Origin: Spirochaetales bacterium
GTDB lineage: Bacteria; Spirochaetota; Spirochaetia; SZUA-6; DRHE01
Direction: 5' to 3'
Assembly (NCBI GenBank): GCA_016930895.1
Contig: JAFGFV010000205.1
Coordinates: 1 to 16,707 of the forward strand
Length of the DNA stretch: 16,707 bases
This document shows positions 7,427 through 12,871 of the stretch, in pieces. The stretch's first letter is position 1, and every line of letters begins with the position of its first letter. The notes beneath the pieces are model-generated. The model did no database searches. It was not told where the DNA came from and saw nothing but the letters and a program-made list of their open reading frames with translations. The translations under genes were made by a program, and so were the position numbers.

Positions 7427-7843
7427 ATGGAAAAGCGGCCACGGTGCTTCAACGCCTACGACATCGATCGCATTCGCGGCTTCCTGGAGCTGGCCACCGC
7501 AGGCGGCTCACAGCGCTACCGCCACCTGGTGGGGATCCGGAAGGACATCGAGCATGCTGCGGTCGTGGCGCCCGAGGCGGTGCCCTCGGACGTGGTGACC
7601 CTCAACTCCCAGGTACGCGTCAGGGACCTGGGCAGCGGGCAGGAGGTGACGATCACGCTGGTGTTCCCCCAGGAGGCGGACTACGAGCAGAAAAAGGTCT
7701 CGCTCCTGGCCCCCCTCGGGGCCGCGCTGCTGGGCCGTCACACCGGCGAGGAAGTCGGCTACGAAGCTCCGGGAGGCAGCGCGAGCGTTCGGATCGAGGA
7801 GATCCTCTACCAGCCTGAGGCCGCCGGAGATTATTCGTCGTAG
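7427..7843 (+). CDS. Rnk-like / GreA-GreB C-terminal domain protein
   Basis: The protein has 138 residues. The C-terminal half is a GreA/GreB C-terminal (FKBP-like) domain of the kind found in Rnk: SQVRVRDLGSGQEVTITLVFPQEADYEQKKVSLLAPLGAALLGRHTGEEVGYEAPGG shows the characteristic 'LV.P.EAD...K.S.L.PLG.ALLG...GEEV' pattern. The N-terminal part (about residues 1-50) is short and helical, as in Rnk, and cannot form the long Gre coiled coil that reaches into the RNA polymerase channel. Rnk, annotated as regulator of nucleoside diphosphate kinase, binds RNA polymerase in enterobacteria without cleaving transcripts. A similar role is likely here. It stands alone, with its own promoter and a separate promoter downstream for the RRM gene. 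Confidence 0.85.
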   Translation: MEKRPRCFNAYDIDRIRGFLELATAGGSQRYRHLVGIRKDIEHAAVVAPEAVPSDVVTLNSQVRVRDLGSGQEVTITLVFPQEADYEQKKVSLLAPLGAALLGRHTGEEVGYEAPGGSASVRIEEILYQPEAAGDYSS

Positions 7844-7880
7844 CCCGTTGGCGTCCCGAGACGGACAGCCTCGCGTGGGA

Positions 7881-7909
7881 TTGACAGGGTCCGCAAGAAC
7901 CCGTACGCT
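7881..7909 (+). promoter_or_regulatory. Predicted promoter of the RRM gene
   Basis: A perfect -35 box TTGACA (7881-7886) is followed after 17 bp by TACGCT (7904-7909), which keeps the T, A and final T of the -10 consensus. Transcription would start near 7916, giving a leader of about 205 nt before the RRM start codon at 8122. TAGAAT at 8025-8030 could be a second -10, but has no -35 at a proper distance. Confidence 0.5.
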
Positions 7910-7915
7910 CTCGAG

Positions 7916-8121
7916 CATCGGCCGTCAAACATGGGCTTCCTGAGGTCGAAATCGAAAACAGTGGCGTGAAGCCCGATCATGCTGACCTTGCATCTCCCAC
8001 CCGCAGGGACAACCGGCCGGACGGTAGAATCCAACGAAGGTACTACTCGACGCATCCGCTCCTCCAGTGGCGAGTATCAAAGGGCCATGATCATCATCAG
8101 GCTCTCTATGAGGAGGAGAAC
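7916..8121 (+). promoter_or_regulatory. Long 5' leader of the RRM mRNA with an anti-Shine-Dalgarno segment
   Basis: The stretch 7844-8121 holds no recognisable gene. If transcription starts near 7916, the leader contains CTCCTCC (8059-8065), the perfect complement of GGAGGAG (8112-8118), which is the core of the strong ribosome site 3 nt before the ATG at 8122. An inner hairpin AGGGCC/GGCTCT (about 8081-8086 with 8099-8104, one G-U pair) could close the loop. Upstream, GGGCTTC (7933-7939) pairs with GAAGCCC (7968-7974). The leader could thus switch between a form with the ribosome site hidden and one with it open, as in cold-shock leaders. That is inference; the complementarity is seen directly. 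Confidence 0.4.
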
Positions 8122-8418
8122 ATGAACAAGAAGGTCTACGTGGGTGGGCTGGCCTACTCCGTTACCGACGACCAGTTGCGGGCGCTCTTCGAAGCCCACG
8201 GCACCGTGGAGTCCGCCAACGTCATCACCGACAAGTACACCGACCGTTCCAGGGGCTTCGGCTTCGTGGAAATGAGCACGCAGGCGGAAGCCGAGAAGGC
8301 CATCGAGGCCCTGAACGGCATCATGCACGAGGGGCGCACCCTCACGGTCAACATGAGCAAGCCAAGGGCCGAGGGCGACAGGGGAGGCGGGCGAGGCCGC
8401 TCCAGCAACCGCTGGTAG
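8122..8418 (+). CDS. RRM-domain RNA-binding protein (cold-inducible type)
   Basis: The protein has 98 residues: one RNA recognition motif and a short basic Gly/Arg tail. RNP2 is VYVGGL (residues 5-10) and RNP1 is RGFGFVEM in the middle; the tail is GDRGGGRGRSSNRW. This matches the small bacterial single-RRM Rbp family, which binds single-stranded RNA and is often cold-induced. The ATG at 8122 follows AGGAGGAGAAC, the strongest ribosome site in the window; the frame is open upstream to 7966 but that part reads as leader. The next gene is a DEAD-box helicase on the same strand, a pairing that suggests joint work on RNA structure. Target RNAs are unknown. Confidence 0.93.
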   Translation: MNKKVYVGGLAYSVTDDQLRALFEAHGTVESANVITDKYTDRSRGFGFVEMSTQAEAEKAIEALNGIMHEGRTLTVNMSKPRAEGDRGGGRGRSSNRW

Positions 8419-8426
8419 GCACCTAG

Positions 8427-8448
8427 CCGGCCCAAGAGAACGGGCCGG
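8427..8448 (+). terminator. GC-rich hairpin after the RRM gene (terminator or processing site)
   Basis: CCGGCCC (8427-8433) and GGGCCGG (8442-8448) form a perfect 7-bp stem with an 8-nt loop, starting 9 nt after the RRM stop. The run of eight G at 8447-8454 can alternatively pair with six C at 8464-8469. There is no T-tract, so it may be an attenuator or an mRNA 3' stabiliser that lets part of transcription continue into the helicase gene 100 bp on. Confidence 0.5.
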
Positions 8449-8516
8449 GGGGGGCTGCCGGTTCCCCCCTCGGTGGTTCTCGACTCTCTCCGAGACACTC
8501 ACTCATTCCCGTTCTT

Positions 8517-8535
8517 GCGCATGCGGTTCATGCGC
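8517..8535. promoter_or_regulatory. Perfect inverted repeat immediately upstream of the helicase gene
   Basis: GCGCATG (8517-8523) and CATGCGC (8529-8535) are perfect 7-bp inverted repeats with a 5-nt loop. They end 5 nt before the AAAGGA ribosome site (8539-8544) of the helicase gene. It may be a DNA operator or an RNA hairpin that tunes helicase translation. No clear promoter was found in 8449-8516. Confidence 0.45.
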
Positions 8536-8548
8536 GGCAAAGGATCCA

Positions 8549-9703
8549 ATGCAACCACTCAGCTTTGAAACGCTCGACCTGATCGAGCCCATACGACGCG
8601 CCCTCAGGGGGCAGGACTACACGGTCCCAACTCCCATCCAGCAGCAGGCCATCCCGCTGCTGCTCGCCGGCCACGACCTGATGGGCAGCGCCCAGACCGG
8701 CAGCGGCAAGACCGCCGCGTTCGCGCTGCCCATCCTTCAGCACCTGGCCCTTCACCGCGGGCCGCGGCAGCGGACCACCGCGCGCGCCCTGATCCTGGCG
8801 CCGACCCGGGAGCTCGCAGCCCAGATCGCCGACAGTTTCGCGGTCTACGGCAAGTTCCTGGGCCTCAGGCAGGCCACCGTCTACGGCGGCGTGGGCAAGC
8901 AGGGGCAGATCAGAGCCCTCGAGCGCGGCGTGGATGTCCTGACCGCCACCCCTGGCCGGCTCCTCGACCTGCTGGGAGACGGGGCAGTGCGCCTGGACCG
9001 GGTCGAGATCTTCGTGCTCGACGAGGCCGACAGGATGCTCGACATGGGGTTCATCCCTGCCATTCGAAGAATCATCGCCGCACTTCCGGTTCAGCGACAG
9101 TCCCTGTTTTTCTCGGCGACGCTCCCGCCGGAGGCGGTCAGCCTGGCCCGACGCATGCTCATCCAGCCCAGGCACGTGGCCGTGGCTCCTGAGGTCGATC
9201 AGGCCCCGGAGATCGACCAGCGGGTCCTCTTCGTGGAGCGGGAGGACAAGACCGCGCTCCTGATGAGCCTGCTGAAAGACCGGACCATCCGTCGGGTGCT
9301 CGTATTCACCCGGACCAAGCACCGGGCCAACCGGTTGTCCCAGGCCCTGGCCAAGGCCAGCATCCACTCCGACTGCCTGCACGGCAACAAGAGCCAAAGC
9401 GCCCGCCAGCGGGCCCTGGCGGCGTTCCACGCAGGCAGGATCCGGGTGTTGGTCGCCACCGACATCGCGGCCAGGGGCATCGACGTGGAGGACATCAGTC
9501 ACGTGATCAACTTCGAGCTCCCCAACGAACCGGAGAGCTACGTCCACCGCATTGGCCGCACCGCCCGGGCCGGCAAGGCGGGCACGGCCCTGTCGTTCTG
9601 CGACCCCTCGGAGGACACCTACCTGCGCCAGATCGAGCGCCTGCTCCGGCACAGGATGCCGGTGCTGAGGGGCCACCCCTTCGCCCGGGCCTCGCTTGCC
9701 TGA
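8549..9703 (+). CDS. rhlE: DEAD-box ATP-dependent RNA helicase, RhlE-like
   Basis: The protein has 384 residues with all helicase motifs in order. The Q motif is FETLDL with PTPIQQQAIP; I is AQTGSGKT (48-55); Ia is PTRELAAQ; Ib is TPGRLLDL; II is DEAD (158-161); III is SAT (189-191); IV is VLVFTRTK; V is ATDIAARGIDV; VI is HRIGRTARAG. It unwinds short RNA duplexes with ATP in the cytoplasm. RhlE similarity rests on the compact core and motifs such as QTGSGKTAAFALPILQ; it ends soon after motif VI, without the long basic tail of many RhlE or DeaD proteins. AAAGGA stands 4 nt before the ATG. It follows the RRM gene on the same strand. Its stop codon lies in the loop of the hairpin that begins the downstream repeat region. 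Confidence 0.93.
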   Translation: MQPLSFETLDLIEPIRRALRGQDYTVPTPIQQQAIPLLLAGHDLMGSAQTGSGKTAAFALPILQHLALHRGPRQRTTARALILAPTRELAAQIADSFAVYGKFLGLRQATVYGGVGKQGQIRALERGVDVLTATPGRLLDLLGDGAVRLDRVEIFVLDEADRMLDMGFIPAIRRIIAALPVQRQSLFFSATLPPEAVSLARRMLIQPRHVAVAPEVDQAPEIDQRVLFVEREDKTALLMSLLKDRTIRRVLVFTRTKHRANRLSQALAKASIHSDCLHGNKSQSARQRALAAFHAGRIRVLVATDIAARGIDVEDISHVINFELPNEPESYVHRIGRTARAGKAGTALSFCDPSEDTYLRQIERLLRHRMPVLRGHPFARASLA

Positions 9704-9732
9704 AGGCAAGGTCGCCTCAGGCGACCTTGCCT
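9695..9732 (+). terminator. Alternative hairpins at the helicase stop codon
   Basis: Two mutually exclusive stems start here. CTTGCC (9695-9700) and GGCAAG (9705-9710) give a 6-bp stem with a TGAA loop that contains the helicase stop codon TGA. AGGCAAGGTCGCC (9704-9716) and GGCGACCTTGCCT (9720-9732) give a perfect 13-bp stem with a TCA loop. No T-tract follows, so a Rho-independent terminator is possible but not typical; the second stem may also protect the helicase mRNA end. Confidence 0.55.
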
Positions 9733-9795
9733 CAGGCGACCTTGCCTCAGGCGACCTTGCCTCAGGCGACCTTGCCTCAGGCGACCTTGCCTCAG
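9721..9795 (+). repeat. Five perfect tandem copies of a 15-bp unit
   Basis: The unit GCGACCTTGCCTCAG occurs at 9721, 9736, 9751, 9766 and 9781, with no mismatch among the five copies. Each copy, with the preceding G, contains the complement of the single arm AGGCAAGGTCGCC at 9704-9716. The arm can therefore pair with any of five partners (9720, 9735, 9750, 9765 and 9780). The array lies between the helicase and aspS. TTGCCT of the last copy doubles as a possible -35 box for aspS. Perfect identity suggests recent expansion by slipped-strand replication; copy number may vary between strains. One frame reads as a PQATL repeat, but no gene is likely there. Confidence 0.97.
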
Positions 9796-9816
9796 GCCCC
9801 AGCTCCGTTGTATTGT
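9787..9816 (+). promoter_or_regulatory. Predicted aspS promoter, -35 inside the last repeat copy (leaderless geometry)
   Basis: TTGCCT (9787-9792), part of the fifth repeat copy, is followed after 18 bp by TATTGT (9811-9816, 4 of 6 consensus). The ATG at 9824 lies 7 nt downstream, so transcription would start at the start codon. No Shine-Dalgarno sequence precedes 9824. This rests on sequence match alone. Confidence 0.45.
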
Positions 9817-9823
9817 CGTCGCC

Positions 9824-11629
9824 ATGGAACGGATGAAGCGGACGGCCACCTGCGGCGAGCTCGGCACGAGCAGCATCGGAAAACGCGTGACCCTGAACGG
9901 CTGGGTACACCGGCACCGGGATCACGGCGGAATCCTCTTCATCGATCTGCGGGACCGCTACGGCGTGACCCAGGTCGTGGTCGACCCTGACTCTCCCCCG
10001 GGGCTCAAGGATGTGGCCGGGGAGCTGAAGTTCGAGTACTGCATTGCCGTGGAGGGCACCGTTCGCCCCCGGCCCGAGAACATGGTCAACCCCAACATGC
10101 CCACCGGGGCAGTCGAGCTGCAGGCCGAGGCTATCGAGATTCTCTCCCGCTGCAGCACCCTCCCCTTCATGATCGAGGACACGACCGAAGCCCGGGAGGA
10201 ACTGCGCTTCAAGTATCGCTTTCTCGACCTGCGCTCCTTCTCCATGCAGCGCAAGATCGCTCTGCGCAACACGGTGACGTGGGGGGCCCGGGACTACCTC
10301 CTGGGCCGGGGGTTCTTCGAGATCGAGACCCCCACCCTGATCCGCTCCACCCCGGAAGGGGCCCGAGACTTTCTGGTGCCCTCGCGCCTGCACACGGGCA
10401 AGTTCTACGCCCTGCCCCAGAGCCCTCAGATCTACAAGCAGCTGCTGATGGTGAGCGGCTTCGACCGCTACTTTCAGATCGCCCATTGCTTCAGGGACGA
10501 AGACGCCCGGGGGGACCGACAGATCGAGCACACCCAGATCGACCTGGAGATGAGCTTCGTATCCAAGGAAGACGTCTTCGGGGTGGTCGAGGGCATGATG
10601 GGTCACATCTTCGACAAGGCCTTGGGACGCCGGCTGCCCCTCCCCTTCCCTCGCCTTGCCTACGACGAGGCCATGAATCGCTACGGCTCCGACAAGCCGG
10701 ACCTGCGCTTCGCCCTGGAGCTCCAGGACTTCGGCCCCCTGGCCGAGAAAGGGGAGTTCGGGATCTTCCGCCAGGTGCTCGCCGAGGGCGGCGCAATCAA
10801 GGCCCTGGTGGCCCCGGGGTGCGGCGGCTACTCCCGCAAGGAGATCGACGAACTGGAGGAGGCGGCCAAGGTGTACGGGGCCAGGGGCATGGCCTGGATG
10901 AAGGTCACCGCGCAGGGTCTGGAGGGCGGCGTATCCAAGTTCTACGCGCCCATGGCCGCAGCGGTGGCGGAAGCCCTGGGCGCGCGCCCGGGCGACCTGC
11001 TCCTCATGGTGGGGGCGGAGTGGAAGAAGGCCTGCCTGTCCCTCGGAGCGGTGCGCAGCCTTCTGGGCCGCAAGCTGGACCTGGCCGCCCCGGGGGAGTT
11101 CGCCTTCTGCTGGATCGTCGATTTTCCGCTCTTCGAATGGAACGAGGACGAGAACAAGTGGGACCCGTCGCACCACGTGTTCACCATGCCCCAGGAGCAG
11201 TACCTGCCCGCCCTCGAGCAGGATCCCGGCTCGGTCAAGGGGGACCTGTACGACCTGGTCTGCAACGGTACCGAGCTGGCCTCGGGCTCCATCCGGATCC
11301 ACGATCCCGAGCTGCAGCAACGGGTCTTCGACATCATCGGGCTGCCCGAAGAGGAGGCGCGGCGGCGCTTCGGTTTCCTGCTGGACGCCTTCCAGTACGG
11401 TCCGCCGCCCCACGGGGGCATCGCCCCGGGGCTCGACCGCCTGGTCATGCTCCTGGCCGGGGAATCCTCGATACGGGAAGTCATCGCCTTCCCCAAGAAT
11501 ACCCTCGGGGTCAGCCTGATGGACGATTGTCCCGCCCCAGTGGACGCCAGGCAGCTGGAGGACCTGCACATCCGCATCATCGGCACCCCGGAGACCCAGG
11601 ACAGGGGCTCGCCGGATGGGGAAGCCTGA
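9824..11629 (+). CDS. aspS: Aspartyl-tRNA synthetase (probably non-discriminating Asp/Asn type)
   Basis: The protein has 601 residues, full length for bacterial AspRS. In order: an OB-fold anticodon domain (VTLNGWVHRHRDHGGILFIDLRD, residues 22-44), class II motif 1 region with FFEIETPTL, the flipping-loop region STPEGARDFLVPSR, motif 2 FRDEDARGDRQIEHTQ (223-238), a GAD insertion domain after GSDKPDLRF, and motif 3 GIAPGLDRLVMLLAG. It charges tRNA with aspartate for translation. The His in RDHGG marks many AspRS that also charge tRNA-Asn and need the GatCAB amidotransferase; discriminating E. coli AspRS has RDLGS. Start 9824 fits the leaderless promoter; ATG 9833 (MKRT) is the alternative and looks more like relatives' N-termini. 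The 3' end overlaps mutY by 14 bp. Confidence 0.97.
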   Translation: MERMKRTATCGELGTSSIGKRVTLNGWVHRHRDHGGILFIDLRDRYGVTQVVVDPDSPPGLKDVAGELKFEYCIAVEGTVRPRPENMVNPNMPTGAVELQAEAIEILSRCSTLPFMIEDTTEAREELRFKYRFLDLRSFSMQRKIALRNTVTWGARDYLLGRGFFEIETPTLIRSTPEGARDFLVPSRLHTGKFYALPQSPQIYKQLLMVSGFDRYFQIAHCFRDEDARGDRQIEHTQIDLEMSFVSKEDVFGVVEGMMGHIFDKALGRRLPLPFPRLAYDEAMNRYGSDKPDLRFALELQDFGPLAEKGEFGIFRQVLAEGGAIKALVAPGCGGYSRKEIDELEEAAKVYGARGMAWMKVTAQGLEGGVSKFYAPMAAAVAEALGARPGDLLLMVGAEWKKACLSLGAVRSLLGRKLDLAAPGEFAFCWIVDFPLFEWNEDENKWDPSHHVFTMPQEQYLPALEQDPGSVKGDLYDLVCNGTELASGSIRIHDPELQQRVFDIIGLPEEEARRRFGFLLDAFQYGPPPHGGIAPGLDRLVMLLAGESSIREVIAFPKNTLGVSLMDDCPAPVDARQLEDLHIRIIGTPETQDRGSPDGEA

Positions 11630-12833
11630 GCCGGCGGAAGACCCTGACGGCGGCGGCTCCCCGCCGCCTGATCCCCCTGCGCCGCAGATCGCCCAGATCA
11701 GCCATCGCCTGATAGCCTGGTTCCTGACGCACAAGCGCGAGCTGCCCTGGCGCGAGGAATCCGATCCCTACCGAGTCTGGATCAGCGAGGTCATGCTCCA
11801 GCAGACCCGCAGCCAGTCCGCCGCCGCCTACTACCTTCGCTGGCTCGACCACTTTCCGGACATTCGGACCCTGGCGGCTGCCCCGGAGATCGAGGTGCTC
11901 AAGGCGTGGGAAGGTCTGGGCTACTATGGTCGGGCCCGCAATCTCCACCGGGCGGCCCGTCTCGTGGTCGAGCGCCACGCCGGCGAGCTGCCGGCGGACC
12001 CCGCCGCGCTGCGGGCCCTGCCCGGGATCGGGGAGTACACGGCGGCAGCCGTGGCCAGCATCGCCTTTGCCCGCCCGACCGGGGTGGTGGACGGCAACGT
12101 GGTCCGGGTAGTCTCCCGCCTGCTGGCCGATTCGCGGGAGCCTTCCAACCCGGCCTTCCGACGGCGAATGCGAAAGTTCGTCGAATCCAGCTTCCAGGGG
12201 TACCATCCCGGCTGGATCAACCAAGCGTGGATGGAGCTGGGAGCCCTGGTGTGCCTTCCCCAGCCGCAATGCGCTGCCTGTCCACTGGCGGAACACTGCC
12301 GTGCCTTCCAGGAGAGACGCACCGCCGAGCTGCCGGCCCGGCGCCGCGCCGCGGCGGTACCGGTGCGGGAGGGGAGCCTGCTGGTGGTGCTCTCAGCGCC
12401 CCTGTCTCGCGCGGTAGCCGCCGGGTTGGAGGAGGCCGGCGGGCTGTTCTCCGCCCCGGGGTCCTTCGGCAGCCTCATTGCCGCGGGAGGGAGCACCCTG
12501 CTGCTGGTCCGGCGTCCTGCGCGGGGGCTTCTCGGGGGACTCTGGGAGTTTCCGAACTTCCCGGTGGTGGGAGGCGAGCTGCGCCGGCTGTGCGCAGACC
12601 TGGATATCGCGATCCTGTCCGAGCCCGGAGTGGAGGTTCGCCATCGCTACTCCCACTTCGAAGCCCGCTTCCGAATCCTGATCGCCGCCGCCCGGCCCCA
12701 CGCACTTCCCGATCCCCTCGCAGGATGGGAGGAACAGCGCTGGGTCCGAGCCGGCGAGCTGTCCCACTACCCCCGCCCGCAGGTCCACATCAAGGCGATG
12801 CAGCGACTGGGCCTCCCCGGCCCGGAGGCCTAG
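11616..12833 (+). CDS. mutY: A/G-specific adenine glycosylase MutY
   Basis: The protein has 405 residues. It removes adenine mispaired with 8-oxoguanine or G in base-excision repair. The catalytic Glu is E58 in SEVMLQQT and the catalytic Asp is D159 in VVDGNVVRVVSR; their spacing of 101 equals that in E. coli MutY (37 and 138). The helix-hairpin-helix is LPGIGEYTAAAVASIAF (135-151). The 4Fe-4S ligands are C213, C219, C222 and C228; the first spacing is one residue shorter than the usual C-x6-C. The C-terminal NUDIX-like 8-oxoG recognition domain contains RPARGLLGGLWEFPNFP. A Pro-rich N-terminus (residues 3-23) precedes the fold. The ATG lies inside the aspS end, with AGGGG about 9 nt upstream, so translation is probably coupled to aspS. 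The gene converges on the acylase gene. Confidence 0.95.
   Translation: MGKPEPAEDPDGGGSPPPDPPAPQIAQISHRLIAWFLTHKRELPWREESDPYRVWISEVMLQQTRSQSAAAYYLRWLDHFPDIRTLAAAPEIEVLKAWEGLGYYGRARNLHRAARLVVERHAGELPADPAALRALPGIGEYTAAAVASIAFARPTGVVDGNVVRVVSRLLADSREPSNPAFRRRMRKFVESSFQGYHPGWINQAWMELGALVCLPQPQCAACPLAEHCRAFQERRTAELPARRRAAAVPVREGSLLVVLSAPLSRAVAAGLEEAGGLFSAPGSFGSLIAAGGSTLLLVRRPARGLLGGLWEFPNFPVVGGELRRLCADLDIAILSEPGVEVRHRYSHFEARFRILIAAARPHALPDPLAGWEEQRWVRAGELSHYPRPQVHIKAMQRLGLPGPEA
12810..12830 (+). terminator. Hairpin overlapping the end of mutY
   Basis: GGCCTCC (12810-12816) and GGAGGCC (12824-12830) form a 7-bp perfect stem with a 7-nt loop directly before the TAG at 12831-12833. No T-tract follows. 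It may act together with the stronger hairpin at 12843-12866 to end or protect the aspS-mutY transcript. Confidence 0.4.
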
Positions 12834-12842
12834 GGCGGAGAA

Positions 12843-12866
12843 CCCCGCGGGCCACAGGCCCGGGGG
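12843..12866. terminator. Bidirectional GC-rich hairpin between convergent mutY and acylase genes
   Basis: CCCCGCGGGCC (12843-12853) and GGCCCGGGGG (12857-12866) pair as two GC-only blocks with one bulged base and an ACA loop. The position, in a 38-bp gap between two convergent stop codons (12831-12833 and 12872-12874), fits a shared terminator. There is no T-tract on either side, so termination would be atypical or Rho-assisted. Confidence 0.55.
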
Positions 12867-12871
12867 CCGCT

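Noticed and set aside
5422..7452. A 676-codon antisense frame over the mutase-like gene
   Set aside because: The plus strand protein has the DxHxxG motif and GlmE-like blocks; the antisense product is Gly/Pro/His-rich without motifs.
8025..8030. TAGAAT as a second promoter for the RRM gene
   Set aside because: No -35-like sequence lies 16-18 bp upstream and there is no extended -10 TG.
7966..8121. N-terminal extension of the RRM protein
   Set aside because: The strong AGGAGGAG site directly precedes ATG 8122, RNP2 begins normally after it, and the upstream part reads as structured leader.
9721..9795. CRISPR array
   Set aside because: Units are directly adjacent 15-bp copies with no spacers.
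9727..9990. A small frame with PQATL repeats across the tandem array
   Set aside because: The repeat is a multiple of three and so is open in frame by chance; the rest overlaps aspS in another frame and there is no ribosome site.
8528..11734. A 1068-codon open frame on the minus strand, antisense to the helicase and aspS
   Set aside because: It mirrors two well-supported genes with full motif sets, has a strange Gly/Gln/His-rich composition and no recognisable domain. Long antisense frames are expected at high GC.
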